DNA of 64,000 nucleotides from Fictibacillus nanhaiensis. GTDB taxonomy: Bacteria; Bacillota; Bacilli; Bacillales; Fictibacillaceae. This document shows positions 26,269 through 33,523 of this stretch, in pieces (position 1 is the stretch's first letter; each line of letters begins with the position of its first letter). The notes beneath the pieces were generated by a model that saw only the letters and a list, made by a program, of their open reading frames with translations, made no database searches and was not told the DNA's origin. The position numbers were made by a program, and so were the translations under genes. The stretch is from assembly GCF_023715445.1 (NCBI RefSeq), contig NZ_JAMBOD010000001.1, positions 992,001-1,056,000 of the forward strand, in the 5' to 3' direction.

Positions 26269-27342
26269 TTAACTATTTTCTAAAATTGTCTTAAGCGTAG
26301 ACGCGTCGGCAGTTTTAATTAATTTAATAAGCAGTTCTTTAGCCGCTGCATAGTCATCAATATGAATAATAGATGCATGTGTATGGATGTACCGGGAGCA
26401 AACACCAATCACTGCAGACGGTACACCGCTTCCTGAGACATGAACACTGCCTGCATCTGTTCCTCCTTGGGAGATAAAGTATTGATAAGGAATATTGTTT
26501 GTTTCTGCCGTATCTAGAATAAATTCTTTCATCCCTCTGTGTGTAACCATTGTTCGATCTAAAATTCTTAATAAAGCCCCTCTTCCAAGCTGGCCAAATT
26601 CACTTTTATCGCCCATCATATCATTGGCGGGACTTGCATCTAACGCAAAAAATAAATCAGGCTGAATCAAGTTTGCTGCGGTCTTTGATCCTCTAAGTCC
26701 TACTTCCTCCTGTACTGTAGCACCACTGTATAATTCGTTAGGAAGGGTTTCGTCTTTAAGTTCTTTTAACAATTCAATGGCAAGCCCTACACCATACCGG
26801 TTATCCCATGCTTTTGCCATGATTTTCTTTGGATTTGCCATTGGGGTAAAAGGACAGATCGGTACAATTTGCTGTCCTGGCCTTACTCCCATGTTATAAG
26901 CATCTATTTCGTCATCTGCACCGATATCGATATACATATTCTTAATACCCATCGGTCTGTTTCGCTGATCCTCAGAAAGAAGGTGCGGAGGTGTTGAGCC
27001 AATAATTCCTGTGATCACATCACCTTTATCTGTGTATATATTGACACGCTGTGCTAATAATACTTGGCTCCACCAGCCTCCAAGTTCCTGAAATTTAAGC
27101 ATTCCATTCTTCGTTATTTTTGTTACCATAAATCCAACTTCGTCCATATGACCGGCCACCATGATTTTCGGTCCGCCTTTTCCTTTCTTCACACCGAAAA
27201 TACTCCCAAGCCCATCTTGGATAATTTCATCCGAAACCGGTTCGATCTCTTGACGGACAAACTTTCGAATATCCCTCTCAAATCCTGGTGCAGCCGGCAT
27301 CTCAGTTAATGTTTTAAATAACGCGAGTGTTTCCTTATTCAT
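26269..27342 (-). CDS. ytoP: M42 family metallopeptidase YtoP
   Basis: 357 residues, equal in length to B. subtilis YtoP. M42 enzymes are cytoplasmic two-metal aminopeptidases (glutamyl aminopeptidase/cellulase M type), usually dodecameric. Metal ligands and catalytic residues are in [17 protein letters not shown], the Glu pair in [10 protein letters not shown], and ALDASPAND. The C-terminal [13 protein letters not shown] is intact. The ATG lies 11 bases after the hairpin at 27352-27408, whose 3' arm contains the AGAAGGGG that would serve as ribosome binding site. Confidence 0.94.
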   Translation of the reverse strand: MNKETLALFKTLTEMPAAPGFERDIRKFVRQEIEPVSDEIIQDGLGSIFGVKKGKGGPKIMVAGHMDEVGFMVTKITKNGMLKFQELGGWWSQVLLAQRVNIYTDKGDVITGIIGSTPPHLLSEDQRNRPMGIKNMYIDIGADDEIDAYNMGVRPGQQIVPICPFTPMANPKKIMAKAWDNRYGVGLAIELLKELKDETLPNELYSGATVQEEVGLRGSKTAANLIQPDLFFALDASPANDMMGDKSEFGQLGRGALLRILDRTMVTHRGMKEFILDTAETNNIPYQYFISQGGTDAGSVHVSGSGVPSAVIGVCSRYIHTHASIIHIDDYAAAKELLIKLIKTADASTLKTILENS

Positions 27343-27351
27343 TATAAAAAC

Positions 27352-27408
27352 AACCCCTTCTGAATAATCCTATGTACACGTTTATTGTACACTTTATCAG
27401 AAGGGGTT
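27352..27408 (-). terminator. Hairpin between queC and ytoP (terminator that also covers the ytoP binding site)
   Basis: A perfect 12-bp inverted repeat (AACCCCTTCTGA / TCAGAAGGGGTT) with a 33-nt loop holding a smaller GTACA/TGTAC pair. On the minus strand TTGTTTTTAT follows. It can end the queDEC transcript; the same arm includes the only purine-rich site before ytoP. Confidence 0.65.
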
Positions 27409-27429
27409 TTCTAGGTTTATGAATATTGT

Positions 27430-28101
27430 CTAGTTTTCGTATGCAATCGGGTCAGCAGAACCGGCTTCTTTAAAACCTTTTAAACGGAGCTGACAGCTGT
27501 CACATTGACCGCAAGCTGTTTCTTTACCGTTATAGCAGGAAGTTGTTAATTCATAAGGTACGTTAAGCAATAATCCCGCTTCAATCGTTTCCTTTTTTGA
27601 GAGATTAATTAAAGGCGTCTTCACTTGTATATTCTGCCCGGTAACACCTGCTTTCGTTGCCAGGTTAATCGTCTCTTCCATGCTATGGATAAACTCAGGG
27701 CGACAATCCGGATAACCGCTGTAATCTACTGCAGAAACACCTGTATAAACCGCCGTTGCGCCTATAACTTCTGCATACGCACTTGCAAGAGCTAGGAAAA
27801 TCATATTTCTTGCAGGAACATAAGTAACTGGAATGCCTTCTTCTGCTTCAGTTGGAACATCAACAGTCTCATCAGTTAAAGCACTTCCGCCAATATCCTT
27901 CAAGAAAGTAAGATCCACAATTCTATGGTCTGCAACTTCATAATGCCTTGCTACTTCAATTGCCTGCTGTACTTCGCGATTATGACGCTGGCCATAATGG
28001 AAGGTTATCGGAAAAAGGTCATACCCTTCTGATTTTGCAATACCCATGCATGTCGTGCTATCAAGACCGCCGCTTAAGACTATGACTGCTTTTTTATTCA
28101 T
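27430..28101 (-). CDS. queC: 7-cyano-7-deazaguanine synthase QueC
   Basis: A 223-residue PP-loop ATPase that converts 7-carboxy-7-deazaguanine and ammonia to preQ0. The ATP loop VLSGGLDSTTC is at the N-terminus and the zinc cluster CYNGKETACGQCDSC at the C-terminus. It starts 2 bases after queE, the third gene of queDEC behind a preQ1 riboswitch. Confidence 0.97.
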   Translation of the reverse strand: MNKKAVIVLSGGLDSTTCMGIAKSEGYDLFPITFHYGQRHNREVQQAIEVARHYEVADHRIVDLTFLKDIGGSALTDETVDVPTEAEEGIPVTYVPARNMIFLALASAYAEVIGATAVYTGVSAVDYSGYPDCRPEFIHSMEETINLATKAGVTGQNIQVKTPLINLSKKETIEAGLLLNVPYELTTSCYNGKETACGQCDSCQLRLKGFKEAGSADPIAYEN

Positions 28102-28103
28102 AA

Positions 28104-28832
28104 TTAAACACCTCTCTCATCCGGGTGCCAGATTACTTTATGCAGCTGAAGGCTCAACTTTGCATTTGGCAGAGGATTTTCTAATAAAAGTTCCACCAGT
28201 TTTCTTGGCGGCATACTTTCCCATACCGGACTGACACATATTTGTCCATTCCGGTAATGCTCACCGACTACTTGTTTTGTAATTTCAAAATCATCTTCAG
28301 AGCCGATCACAAATTTTATTTCATCTTGATTTTGAAGCTCTTTAAAATTACCAAGGTTCATTTTGTCCATTTCACCAGAGGCGGGAAGTTTGTAATCCAT
28401 GACAAACCTCATTTTTCTTTGCAGTTCAGGGTGAGAATTACGCAGATTTTCAAATGGAACTAAGTCAATGGCGCCATTTGTTTCGATATGAATATCAACA
28501 ATATGATCCAGATCTGCCATTGCCATAAGCAGAGCAGCTGATTTTTCACGATGGATGAGCGGCTCACCTCCCGTAAAACAAATACGGGAGGAACGGAAAG
28601 ATCTAATGGTTGAGATTATTTCATCAATCGTTGCTTCAAACTCCGGCTTCGCAGGTGCATAACTATAAGTCGTGTCACACCACGTACAACGCAGATTACA
28701 GTGAAAGACTCTTACAAAAACAGTTGGATATCCTGCTTGAAGTCCTTCACCCTCTACAGTTTCGAAGATTTCAACCATCGGAAGCTTCCAATGTCTCCAG
28801 ATGTCTTTAGATGGCAGGTTAAACGAATTCAT
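28104..28832 (-). CDS. queE: 7-carboxy-7-deazaguanine synthase QueE
   Basis: A radical SAM enzyme that contracts the ring of carboxytetrahydropterin to 7-carboxy-7-deazaguanine. The cluster motif is CNLRCTWC, preceded by the family start EIFETVEGEGLQAG; CFTGGEPL is the SAM-binding GGE motif. The C-terminus HKVIWHPDERGV resembles the B. subtilis ending. Start at ATG 28832 (242 residues), overlapping the queD stop as ATGA with GGTGGGAG just before; ATG 28847 is possible but has a weaker site. The middle is clearly diverged from B. subtilis QueE. Confidence 0.93.
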   Translation of the reverse strand: MNSFNLPSKDIWRHWKLPMVEIFETVEGEGLQAGYPTVFVRVFHCNLRCTWCDTTYSYAPAKPEFEATIDEIISTIRSFRSSRICFTGGEPLIHREKSAALLMAMADLDHIVDIHIETNGAIDLVPFENLRNSHPELQRKMRFVMDYKLPASGEMDKMNLGNFKELQNQDEIKFVIGSEDDFEITKQVVGEHYRNGQICVSPVWESMPPRKLVELLLENPLPNAKLSLQLHKVIWHPDERGV

Positions 28833-29302
28833 TCTCCCACCATCCATTCTCTTTTCATAATAGCGAAGCTTGTGGGTGTTTCATACAGCTTTAATTCTTC
28901 AAGCCTGTGGCCCTGTGCTGACAAGCCTCTTTCATTAAGCTCGCTTTCAATTTGTTCCCACATCCACACAACCATATTTTCAGCTGTAGTATTCATAGGG
29001 GGGAGAACTTCGTTTAAATATCTATGATCAAGTTTTGCATCAATCGTTTTTTTAAATATTTCTTTAATTTCTCCAAAATCAACGGCTAACCCAATTTCAT
29101 TTACAAAACCGCTCATTGTAATCACCAGTTTGTAGGTGTGTCCATGGAGGTTTTTGCACTTACCTTCATAACAGTGCAAATGGTGTGCTGCATCAAACGT
29201 AAATTCTTTGCAGACCGCCACGCGTTTATTATGATATTTTAATTGCTCACGCTTAATATCACGGTCTAATATTTGAACATCTTTTGGAATTTTATAAGTC
29301 AT
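28829..29302 (-). CDS. queD: 6-carboxy-5,6,7,8-tetrahydropterin synthase QueD
   Basis: A 157-residue PTPS-like T-fold enzyme, first of the deazaguanine-specific steps. Zinc ligands are FDAAHHL (His pair region) and NLHGHTY; the catalytic Cys lies in YEGKCKNLHG and the acidic substrate anchor in RLEELKLYET. The N-terminal ~25 residues extend beyond the short B. subtilis form. AAAGGATG precedes ATG 29302. First gene of queDEC; the leader carries the riboswitch at 29385-29430 and a terminator. Confidence 0.95.
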   Translation of the reverse strand: MTYKIPKDVQILDRDIKREQLKYHNKRVAVCKEFTFDAAHHLHCYEGKCKNLHGHTYKLVITMSGFVNEIGLAVDFGEIKEIFKKTIDAKLDHRYLNEVLPPMNTTAENMVVWMWEQIESELNERGLSAQGHRLEELKLYETPTSFAIMKREWMVGE

Positions 29303-29337
29303 TCCAGTTCATCCTTTCAATGGAGAGCACGAAAATA

Positions 29338-29361
29338 AAAAAATCTCTGCCCAAGCAGAGA
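29338..29361 (-). terminator. Riboswitch-controlled terminator in the queDEC leader
   Basis: A 7-bp stem (TCTCTGC / GCAGAGA), 4-nt loop and, on the minus strand, T7 followed by ATTTT. It lies between the preQ1 aptamer and the queD start, the usual place of the expression platform. Confidence 0.75.
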
Positions 29362-29384
29362 GTGTTGAAAAATCATTCTTCACG

Positions 29385-29430
29385 CTCCCTAGTTTTGTTT
29401 TATGAGGGGTGGGAATCTCGAACCCTCCAT
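29385..29430 (-). promoter_or_regulatory. PreQ1-I riboswitch aptamer upstream of queDEC
   Basis: On the minus strand: GGAGGGTTCGAG, a short loop with TTCCCA, the closing CCCCTC, an A-rich stretch ATAAAACAAAA and the tail CTAGGG. This is the preQ1-I layout: a P1 stem followed by GGTTCG, a C-rich loop 3' side, an A-rich tail and a 3' CTAGG segment forming the pseudoknot (here TTCCC with GGGAG). Together with the terminator below and the queuosine genes, the call is strong. When preQ1 binds, the terminator should form and expression drop. Confidence 0.8.
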
Positions 29431-29536
29431 CTGTATCATGAGTATCTTAACAAAAACAGAGAAGAAAAAGAAGGCTTTTCTTTGTTATACTAAAAATAGA
29501 AGAAAAGAAATTTTACATAAGGTGGGTAAATATCAA

Positions 29537-29845
29537 ATGAAATGGAGAAACCTGGTCATAGCCGGATTGGCTGGTGCAGTAGCAGGATATGCAATTACTA
29601 AAAAACAAACAGAATGGCTGTCACCTGAAAAAGCATTAAAGATGTTAAAAGAAAAAGCAAATCAAAATTATAACATTTCAGGTTCATGGATTTTAGTAAA
29701 TCGGGAAGATACGAACGTATTCGGCCTTCCATATACCGTATACAAAGGAGGCTTCTCTCACTCAAGTTACGGGAATGCACCTATACATTATGAATTTTTA
29801 ATTGATGCAAAGACAGGAACACTGTTACAGCTTATTGAAAAATAA
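29537..29845 (+). CDS. ytzB: PepSY-like membrane protein YtzB
   Basis: 102 residues: a short N-terminal membrane helix (LVIAGLAGAVAGYAIT) and a small C-terminal domain of PepSY type (SPEKALKMLKEKA ... YEFLIDAKTGTLLQLIEK). PepSY domains are often peptidase inhibitors or envelope proteins. Position and size fit B. subtilis ytzB, next to ytoP/ytnP. The ATG at 29537 is preceded by AAGGTGGG; the frame is open much further upstream, across the riboswitch, but that part is not coding. Confidence 0.75.
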   Translation: MKWRNLVIAGLAGAVAGYAITKKQTEWLSPEKALKMLKEKANQNYNISGSWILVNREDTNVFGLPYTVYKGGFSHSSYGNAPIHYEFLIDAKTGTLLQLIEK

Positions 29846-29855
29846 AAAATAAAAC

Positions 29856-29892
29856 AAAGCCCCTCTCTGGCACATTTGCCAAAAGGGGCTTT
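29856..29892. terminator. Bidirectional terminator between ytzB and the 178-residue exported protein gene
   Basis: Outer stem AAAGCCCCT / AGGGGCTTT with an inner TGGCA / TGCCA pair, flanked by A- and T-rich DNA on both sides. Confidence 0.8.
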
Positions 29893-29897
29893 ATCTA

Positions 29898-30434
29898 TTA
29901 ACGGTAAAGCTTTGTTTGGTTGTATAGATTGTTTTCAATCTTGAATTTTGTAGTAAGGTATTGACGTTTTTCCCAAACTGTAAGGATGAATAAAGGTACA
30001 ATAATTAAGATGAACAATAATGCCGTAACGACAATTACATCCATATGAGTTCCAAGATCAGACTCATGTGTTTTTTTGTATTCTTTAATTTTGTCATTAG
30101 CTTTTGCAACTGCACCTTCAGCTATTAATTCATTCTTGTCTGCATCATAATAAACAACTTCTGTATGATCAAAATAGAAGATATTATCTCTTACAGTATC
30201 ATAGTTAGCAATTGCTACAGTAACTTCAGAAGCTTCCAATTCTGGGTCTTCATTAGGAAAAGACTGAACATCCGACAAAGTTAAAGAACCTTTTTTATAG
30301 TCTTTGTGTTCACTTTTAATTCCTTTTTCAATAGTTTTTTTCATTTCATCTGTCGCTTGGTCTGCAGATACAAAAGAACCCATTGATAAAAACAGTGCTA
30401 AAACGGTAAAAATGGCAACTAACTGTTTTTTCAT
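29898..30434 (-). CDS. Exported membrane-anchored protein of unknown function
   Basis: 178 residues. A clear signal peptide (MKKQLVAIFTVLALFLSMGS, cleavage probably after FVSA) is followed by an extracellular domain of ~110 residues with acidic and lysine-rich parts (SEHKDYKKGSLTLSDV, YYDADKNELIAEG). A C-terminal membrane helix (VIVVTALLFILIIVPLFILT) and a ~25-residue basic cytoplasmic tail close it, giving type I topology. I recognise no domain. It is a single-gene unit with a ribosome binding site AAAGGGG. B. subtilis has no counterpart at this position that I know of. Confidence 0.7.
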   Translation of the reverse strand: MKKQLVAIFTVLALFLSMGSFVSADQATDEMKKTIEKGIKSEHKDYKKGSLTLSDVQSFPNEDPELEASEVTVAIANYDTVRDNIFYFDHTEVVYYDADKNELIAEGAVAKANDKIKEYKKTHESDLGTHMDVIVVTALLFILIIVPLFILTVWEKRQYLTTKFKIENNLYNQTKLYR

Positions 30435-30561
30435 TTTTCTAATCCCCTTTCAATTCACCTCTTGAATTGCGAATAAAGAATATAATTTCATACCTTTCAT
30501 ATTTTAACATATCCTATTGATTTCGACATTCACTTGTAAATGGAAATTGTATGACTTTTTT

Positions 30562-31404
30562 TCACATTTTTGGAGAACGCGGTATTCTTTCCAATAACTG
30601 CCCGTTTTTATCCCATTTAACAGCACGGTAAATACAATCATGGTAAAAGAAAAACCATGTGTCTGGTTTGATCCATTTTTGTTTTTCAAAAATAGATGTC
30701 ATAGGATAATCATCATAAGCTAAAACCCATAATGGGTTGTTATGAGCATGTGTCGGCATAATATCACCTAGATGATATATTTTTTCTTCAGCACTAATAT
30801 GTATTTCCACGATTGAATGCCCGTCACTATGGCCCCCAGTATGTATCATTTTAATCCCTGATAATGGTTCGATCTCATCCTTAAACGTTTTTACTTGATG
30901 TTCAATCGGTTCCCAATTCTCACGCCAATATGTATTTTGAGAGCGGATATTTGGGTTTTTAAGTTCTGACCATTCTATTTCAGATGTATAGATGACAGCG
31001 TTTTCGAAAACAGGCACCAATTTTTCATCTTTCCACTCAGATAATCCGCATGCATGATCAAAATGCATATGTGTCATCAGAATGATATCTATATCACTTG
31101 TTGTAAGTCCCTCTTTTTCAAGGCTCTTTATAATTGATGATTCTTCAGATACACCATAATTTCTGCGCTGTTTATCTGATAATTTACCTGCGCCTATCCC
31201 TGACTCAATTAAGATATTCTTACCCTCAAAACCTTTAATAAGAATGGGTTCTGTTCTTAATTCAATTTGGTTTCTTTCATTAACCGGATATTTTTTTTCC
31301 CATAATGGTTTTGGCACAACCCCAAACATTGCTCCGCCATCCATATGTGTTACACCGCCATCAAGCCAAGTCAATGTTATCTCTCCAATTTTCCAATGAT
31401 CCAT
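30562..31404 (-). CDS. ytnP: Quorum-quenching lactonase-type metallo-beta-lactamase YtnP
   Basis: 280 residues, the B. subtilis YtnP length. The zinc-binding HxHxDH motif is [10 protein letters not shown], with a further ligand in [10 protein letters not shown] and the closing Asp/His in [14 protein letters not shown]. YtnP-type proteins hydrolyse lactones (reported to interfere with Streptomyces and AHL signals), but the natural substrate is open. Start ATG 31404 follows AAAGGAG; an ATG seven codons upstream overlaps that site. Confidence 0.92.
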   Translation of the reverse strand: MDHWKIGEITLTWLDGGVTHMDGGAMFGVVPKPLWEKKYPVNERNQIELRTEPILIKGFEGKNILIESGIGAGKLSDKQRRNYGVSEESSIIKSLEKEGLTTSDIDIILMTHMHFDHACGLSEWKDEKLVPVFENAVIYTSEIEWSELKNPNIRSQNTYWRENWEPIEHQVKTFKDEIEPLSGIKMIHTGGHSDGHSIVEIHISAEEKIYHLGDIMPTHAHNNPLWVLAYDDYPMTSIFEKQKWIKPDTWFFFYHDCIYRAVKWDKNGQLLERIPRSPKM

Positions 31405-31474
31405 TTCTATTACTCCTTTCCTCACTTTTCTTTAACAAGTGTATCATAACAAACTGGTTCGGAATAAAAGAAAA

Positions 31475-31497
31475 AACCCGGATTAAGGATCCGGGTT
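31475..31497. terminator. Terminator between trmB and ytnP
   Basis: A perfect 9-bp stem AACCCGGAT / ATCCGGGTT, 5-nt loop; on the minus strand TTTTTTCTTTT follows, 2 bases after the trmB stop. Confidence 0.85.
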
Positions 31498-31499
31498 GG

Positions 31500-32141
31500 T
31501 TAAGCGCGGAACTGCGCTTCCATTCGATATATACGAAAACCTTTTTCAGAGAATTTTTCTTCATATTCTGTCATTACGTTATCTTCCATTCCGCTGTTAT
31601 GAAGATCAAGGCTAACGTCTTGAAAAATCATGCCATATTTAGACATGCTATGAAGTGAATATTCAAATAAACCTTGGTTATCTGTTTTAAAGTGAATTTC
31701 ACCTTGTTTTTTTAGTATGGTTTCATACCGCATCAAAAAACTTTCATGAGTGAGTCTTCTTTTTGCGTGTTTTTTCTTTGGCCAAGGGTCGGAAAAATTC
31801 AGATAGACGCGACTAATTTCTCCAGGTTCAAAATAATCCAATAGATGAGTTGCATCAGCCCGTATTAATTTTACATTGGCTGTACCGTCTTCTAGTATCC
31901 GGTCTAAAGCAGTAATAATAATGCTGTCGTAGAGCTCCATCCCTAAATAATTTATCGATGGGTTCTGTTTGCCCATACCTTTTATAAATTGTCCCTTTCC
32001 AGTGCCTACTTCTATATGAATCGGATGATCATTTCCAAAGAAAGAATTCCATTTCCCTTTCATCGATTCAGGATTTACCGATACCACTTCAGGATTCTCC
32101 ATTAATTTTCCTTTAGCCCAAGACTTAAACCGTTGACGCAT
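31500..32141 (-). CDS. trmB: tRNA (guanine-46-N7)-methyltransferase
   Basis: 213 residues, matching B. subtilis TrmB. It forms m7G46 in the tRNA variable loop using SAM. Motifs: IHIEVGTGKGQFI (SAM loop), NLRADATHLL-like KLIRADATHLLDYF, and the family signature YLNFSDPWPKKKHAKRRL. The C-terminal FKTDNQGLFEYSL is also conserved. The ATG is preceded by AAGGCGGGAG. Monocistronic, divergent from ytzH. Confidence 0.97.
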   Translation of the reverse strand: MRQRFKSWAKGKLMENPEVVSVNPESMKGKWNSFFGNDHPIHIEVGTGKGQFIKGMGKQNPSINYLGMELYDSIIITALDRILEDGTANVKLIRADATHLLDYFEPGEISRVYLNFSDPWPKKKHAKRRLTHESFLMRYETILKKQGEIHFKTDNQGLFEYSLHSMSKYGMIFQDVSLDLHNSGMEDNVMTEYEEKFSEKGFRIYRMEAQFRA

Positions 32142-32271
32142 AACGTTTTCTCCCGCCTTACAATCTGTTTTTTTCTAGATGTGAATTTCAGAAAATACAA
32201 AACGCATTCTGTTTTTCAAGGATATTTTTTTCTTAACTCCATAACCTATGCAATGAAAGGATGTGCAGTAT

Positions 32272-32556
32272 ATGCCATTAAACCAAAATGATCAATTGCA
32301 TATTATTAGAGACCTTCTTCAAGACCATTACACGGATTGTGCTGGTTCACCTGCGGAATGTGCACAAATTGAACGCTTGGCTGCACATTTAATTGAAAAT
32401 GATGAAATTCATGAAGAAGTAAGAAATATACTAACAAATATTAATGAATACAGTCATGCAGGCTTTTCACATCAGCATTTGGAAGAACATATAACTAACC
32501 ATCTTCCATACTTGGAATCATGGATTAATACGATTCAGACACACCATCCATATTAA
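32272..32556 (+). CDS. ytzH: YtzH-like protein
   Basis: 94 residues. It aligns with B. subtilis YtzH by the start MPLN, the conserved DHYTDCAGSPAECAQIERL (Cys pair) and the C-terminal LEEHITNHLPYLESWI. Small soluble helical protein of unknown function. Start ATG 32272 gives the family's start residues; AAAGGATG lies 8-10 bases upstream. It is divergent from trmB and convergent with ytmP. Confidence 0.85.
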   Translation: MPLNQNDQLHIIRDLLQDHYTDCAGSPAECAQIERLAAHLIENDEIHEEVRNILTNINEYSHAGFSHQHLEEHITNHLPYLESWINTIQTHHPY

Positions 32557-32557
32557 T

Positions 32558-32581
32558 ACACTATTCCCTAGGAAATAGTGT
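32558..32581. terminator. 24-bp near-perfect palindrome between ytzH and ytmP, probable terminator
   Basis: ACACTATTCCCT / AGGAAATAGTGT pairs at 11 of 12 positions with no loop, then AAATTTACAATTTTTTTG. It sits between convergent genes. A role as operator cannot be excluded, but the position favours termination. Confidence 0.5.
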
Positions 32582-32600
32582 CAAATTTACAATTTTTTTG

Positions 32601-33383
32601 TCAGATGGTTCCTGCTAACTCTTTTATACTCTCCGCAAACTGGGCAGTTTCCTTGAACTGCCCTTTTTCTTTGTACCAGAAAAAAGAACTGATCGTTTGT
32701 GCAAGAACATACCAATGCATTCTTCGCTCCAGATCATCATCCAGTTTCTGTCCATAAATATCTAGCCAATCTTCCCATTTTTCATAAGGTATATAACTGT
32801 AAAGAAGCATTCCTAAATCCAATGCAGGATCTGCGATCATCGCTCCATCCCAATCAATGAGATATAGCTCGTTTGCTTCACTTAGCAGCCAATTATTATG
32901 ATTTACATCACAATGGCATACAACCAAATTTTCGACTTCTACTTCTGAAGCTGTTTCCATAAGGTAAGCAAATGAATCATTGATGATTTCTAGATAATCT
33001 TTTTCTTTACGCATCTGTTTTTGGATGTCTCTTAGCATATCAACAGGTGTGAGTTTCTTTTTTTCGAGTCTGTTCATCATTCCAAGCAGCTCTTGTGACT
33101 GATGAATTTTTGCTAAAAGTTCCGCAACGTTTTTACCTTTCATATCCGCAGCTTTTAATTCCCGTCCATTAAGCCATTGTTGTGCGGTAATAACGTCACC
33201 GTTGCCTAGTCTTTTTGTCCATAACAGTTTTGGTACAATACCTTCTGCTGAAAGAACGGCTAAAAACGGAGAAGAATTACGCTTTAAGAACAGTTTTTGG
33301 TTCCCATATTCAGCTATATATGCTTCTCCTGTTGCTCCGCCAGCAGGGGAAACCTGCCAGTCATCTCCCAAAATCTGTTCCAA
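32601..33383 (-). CDS. ytmP: Aminoglycoside/choline-kinase-like phosphotransferase YtmP
   Basis: 260 residues of the APH/choline kinase fold, as B. subtilis YtmP. Kinase signatures: the Gly-rich GGATGEAYIAE, the catalytic loop CHCDVNHNNWLL, and the metal-binding LIDWDGAMIADPALDLG. Substrate unknown; choline-type or sugar alcohols are guesses. TTG 33383 has AAGAAGGTG six bases upstream and is preferred; the GTG at 33392 overlaps that site. Upstream of it lies amyX, but separated by about 130 bases. Confidence 0.85.
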   Translation of the reverse strand: MEQILGDDWQVSPAGGATGEAYIAEYGNQKLFLKRNSSPFLAVLSAEGIVPKLLWTKRLGNGDVITAQQWLNGRELKAADMKGKNVAELLAKIHQSQELLGMMNRLEKKKLTPVDMLRDIQKQMRKEKDYLEIINDSFAYLMETASEVEVENLVVCHCDVNHNNWLLSEANELYLIDWDGAMIADPALDLGMLLYSYIPYEKWEDWLDIYGQKLDDDLERRMHWYVLAQTISSFFWYKEKGQFKETAQFAESIKELAGTI

Positions 33384-33523
33384 AATGTTCACCTTCTTGT
33401 CTGTTTAGATCCGTTTTTCATTTATGTTCATTCAGCAAATTCCGTATCAAATAAAATACTGCGAAGTCATTATTTTAACACAAAACCTCAATAAAAGCAC
33501 TTGTATATTGCCGACTATATGAT

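Noticed and set aside
29411-29431. tRNA T-arm-like GGTTCGAGATTCC on the minus strand
   Set aside because: No matching acceptor, D or anticodon arms around it; the preQ1-I layout explains the sequence.
29402-29536. Open frame upstream of ytzB, across the preQ1 riboswitch
   Set aside because: It lacks a ribosome binding site, and the family start is MKWRNL at 29537. It is open only by chance.
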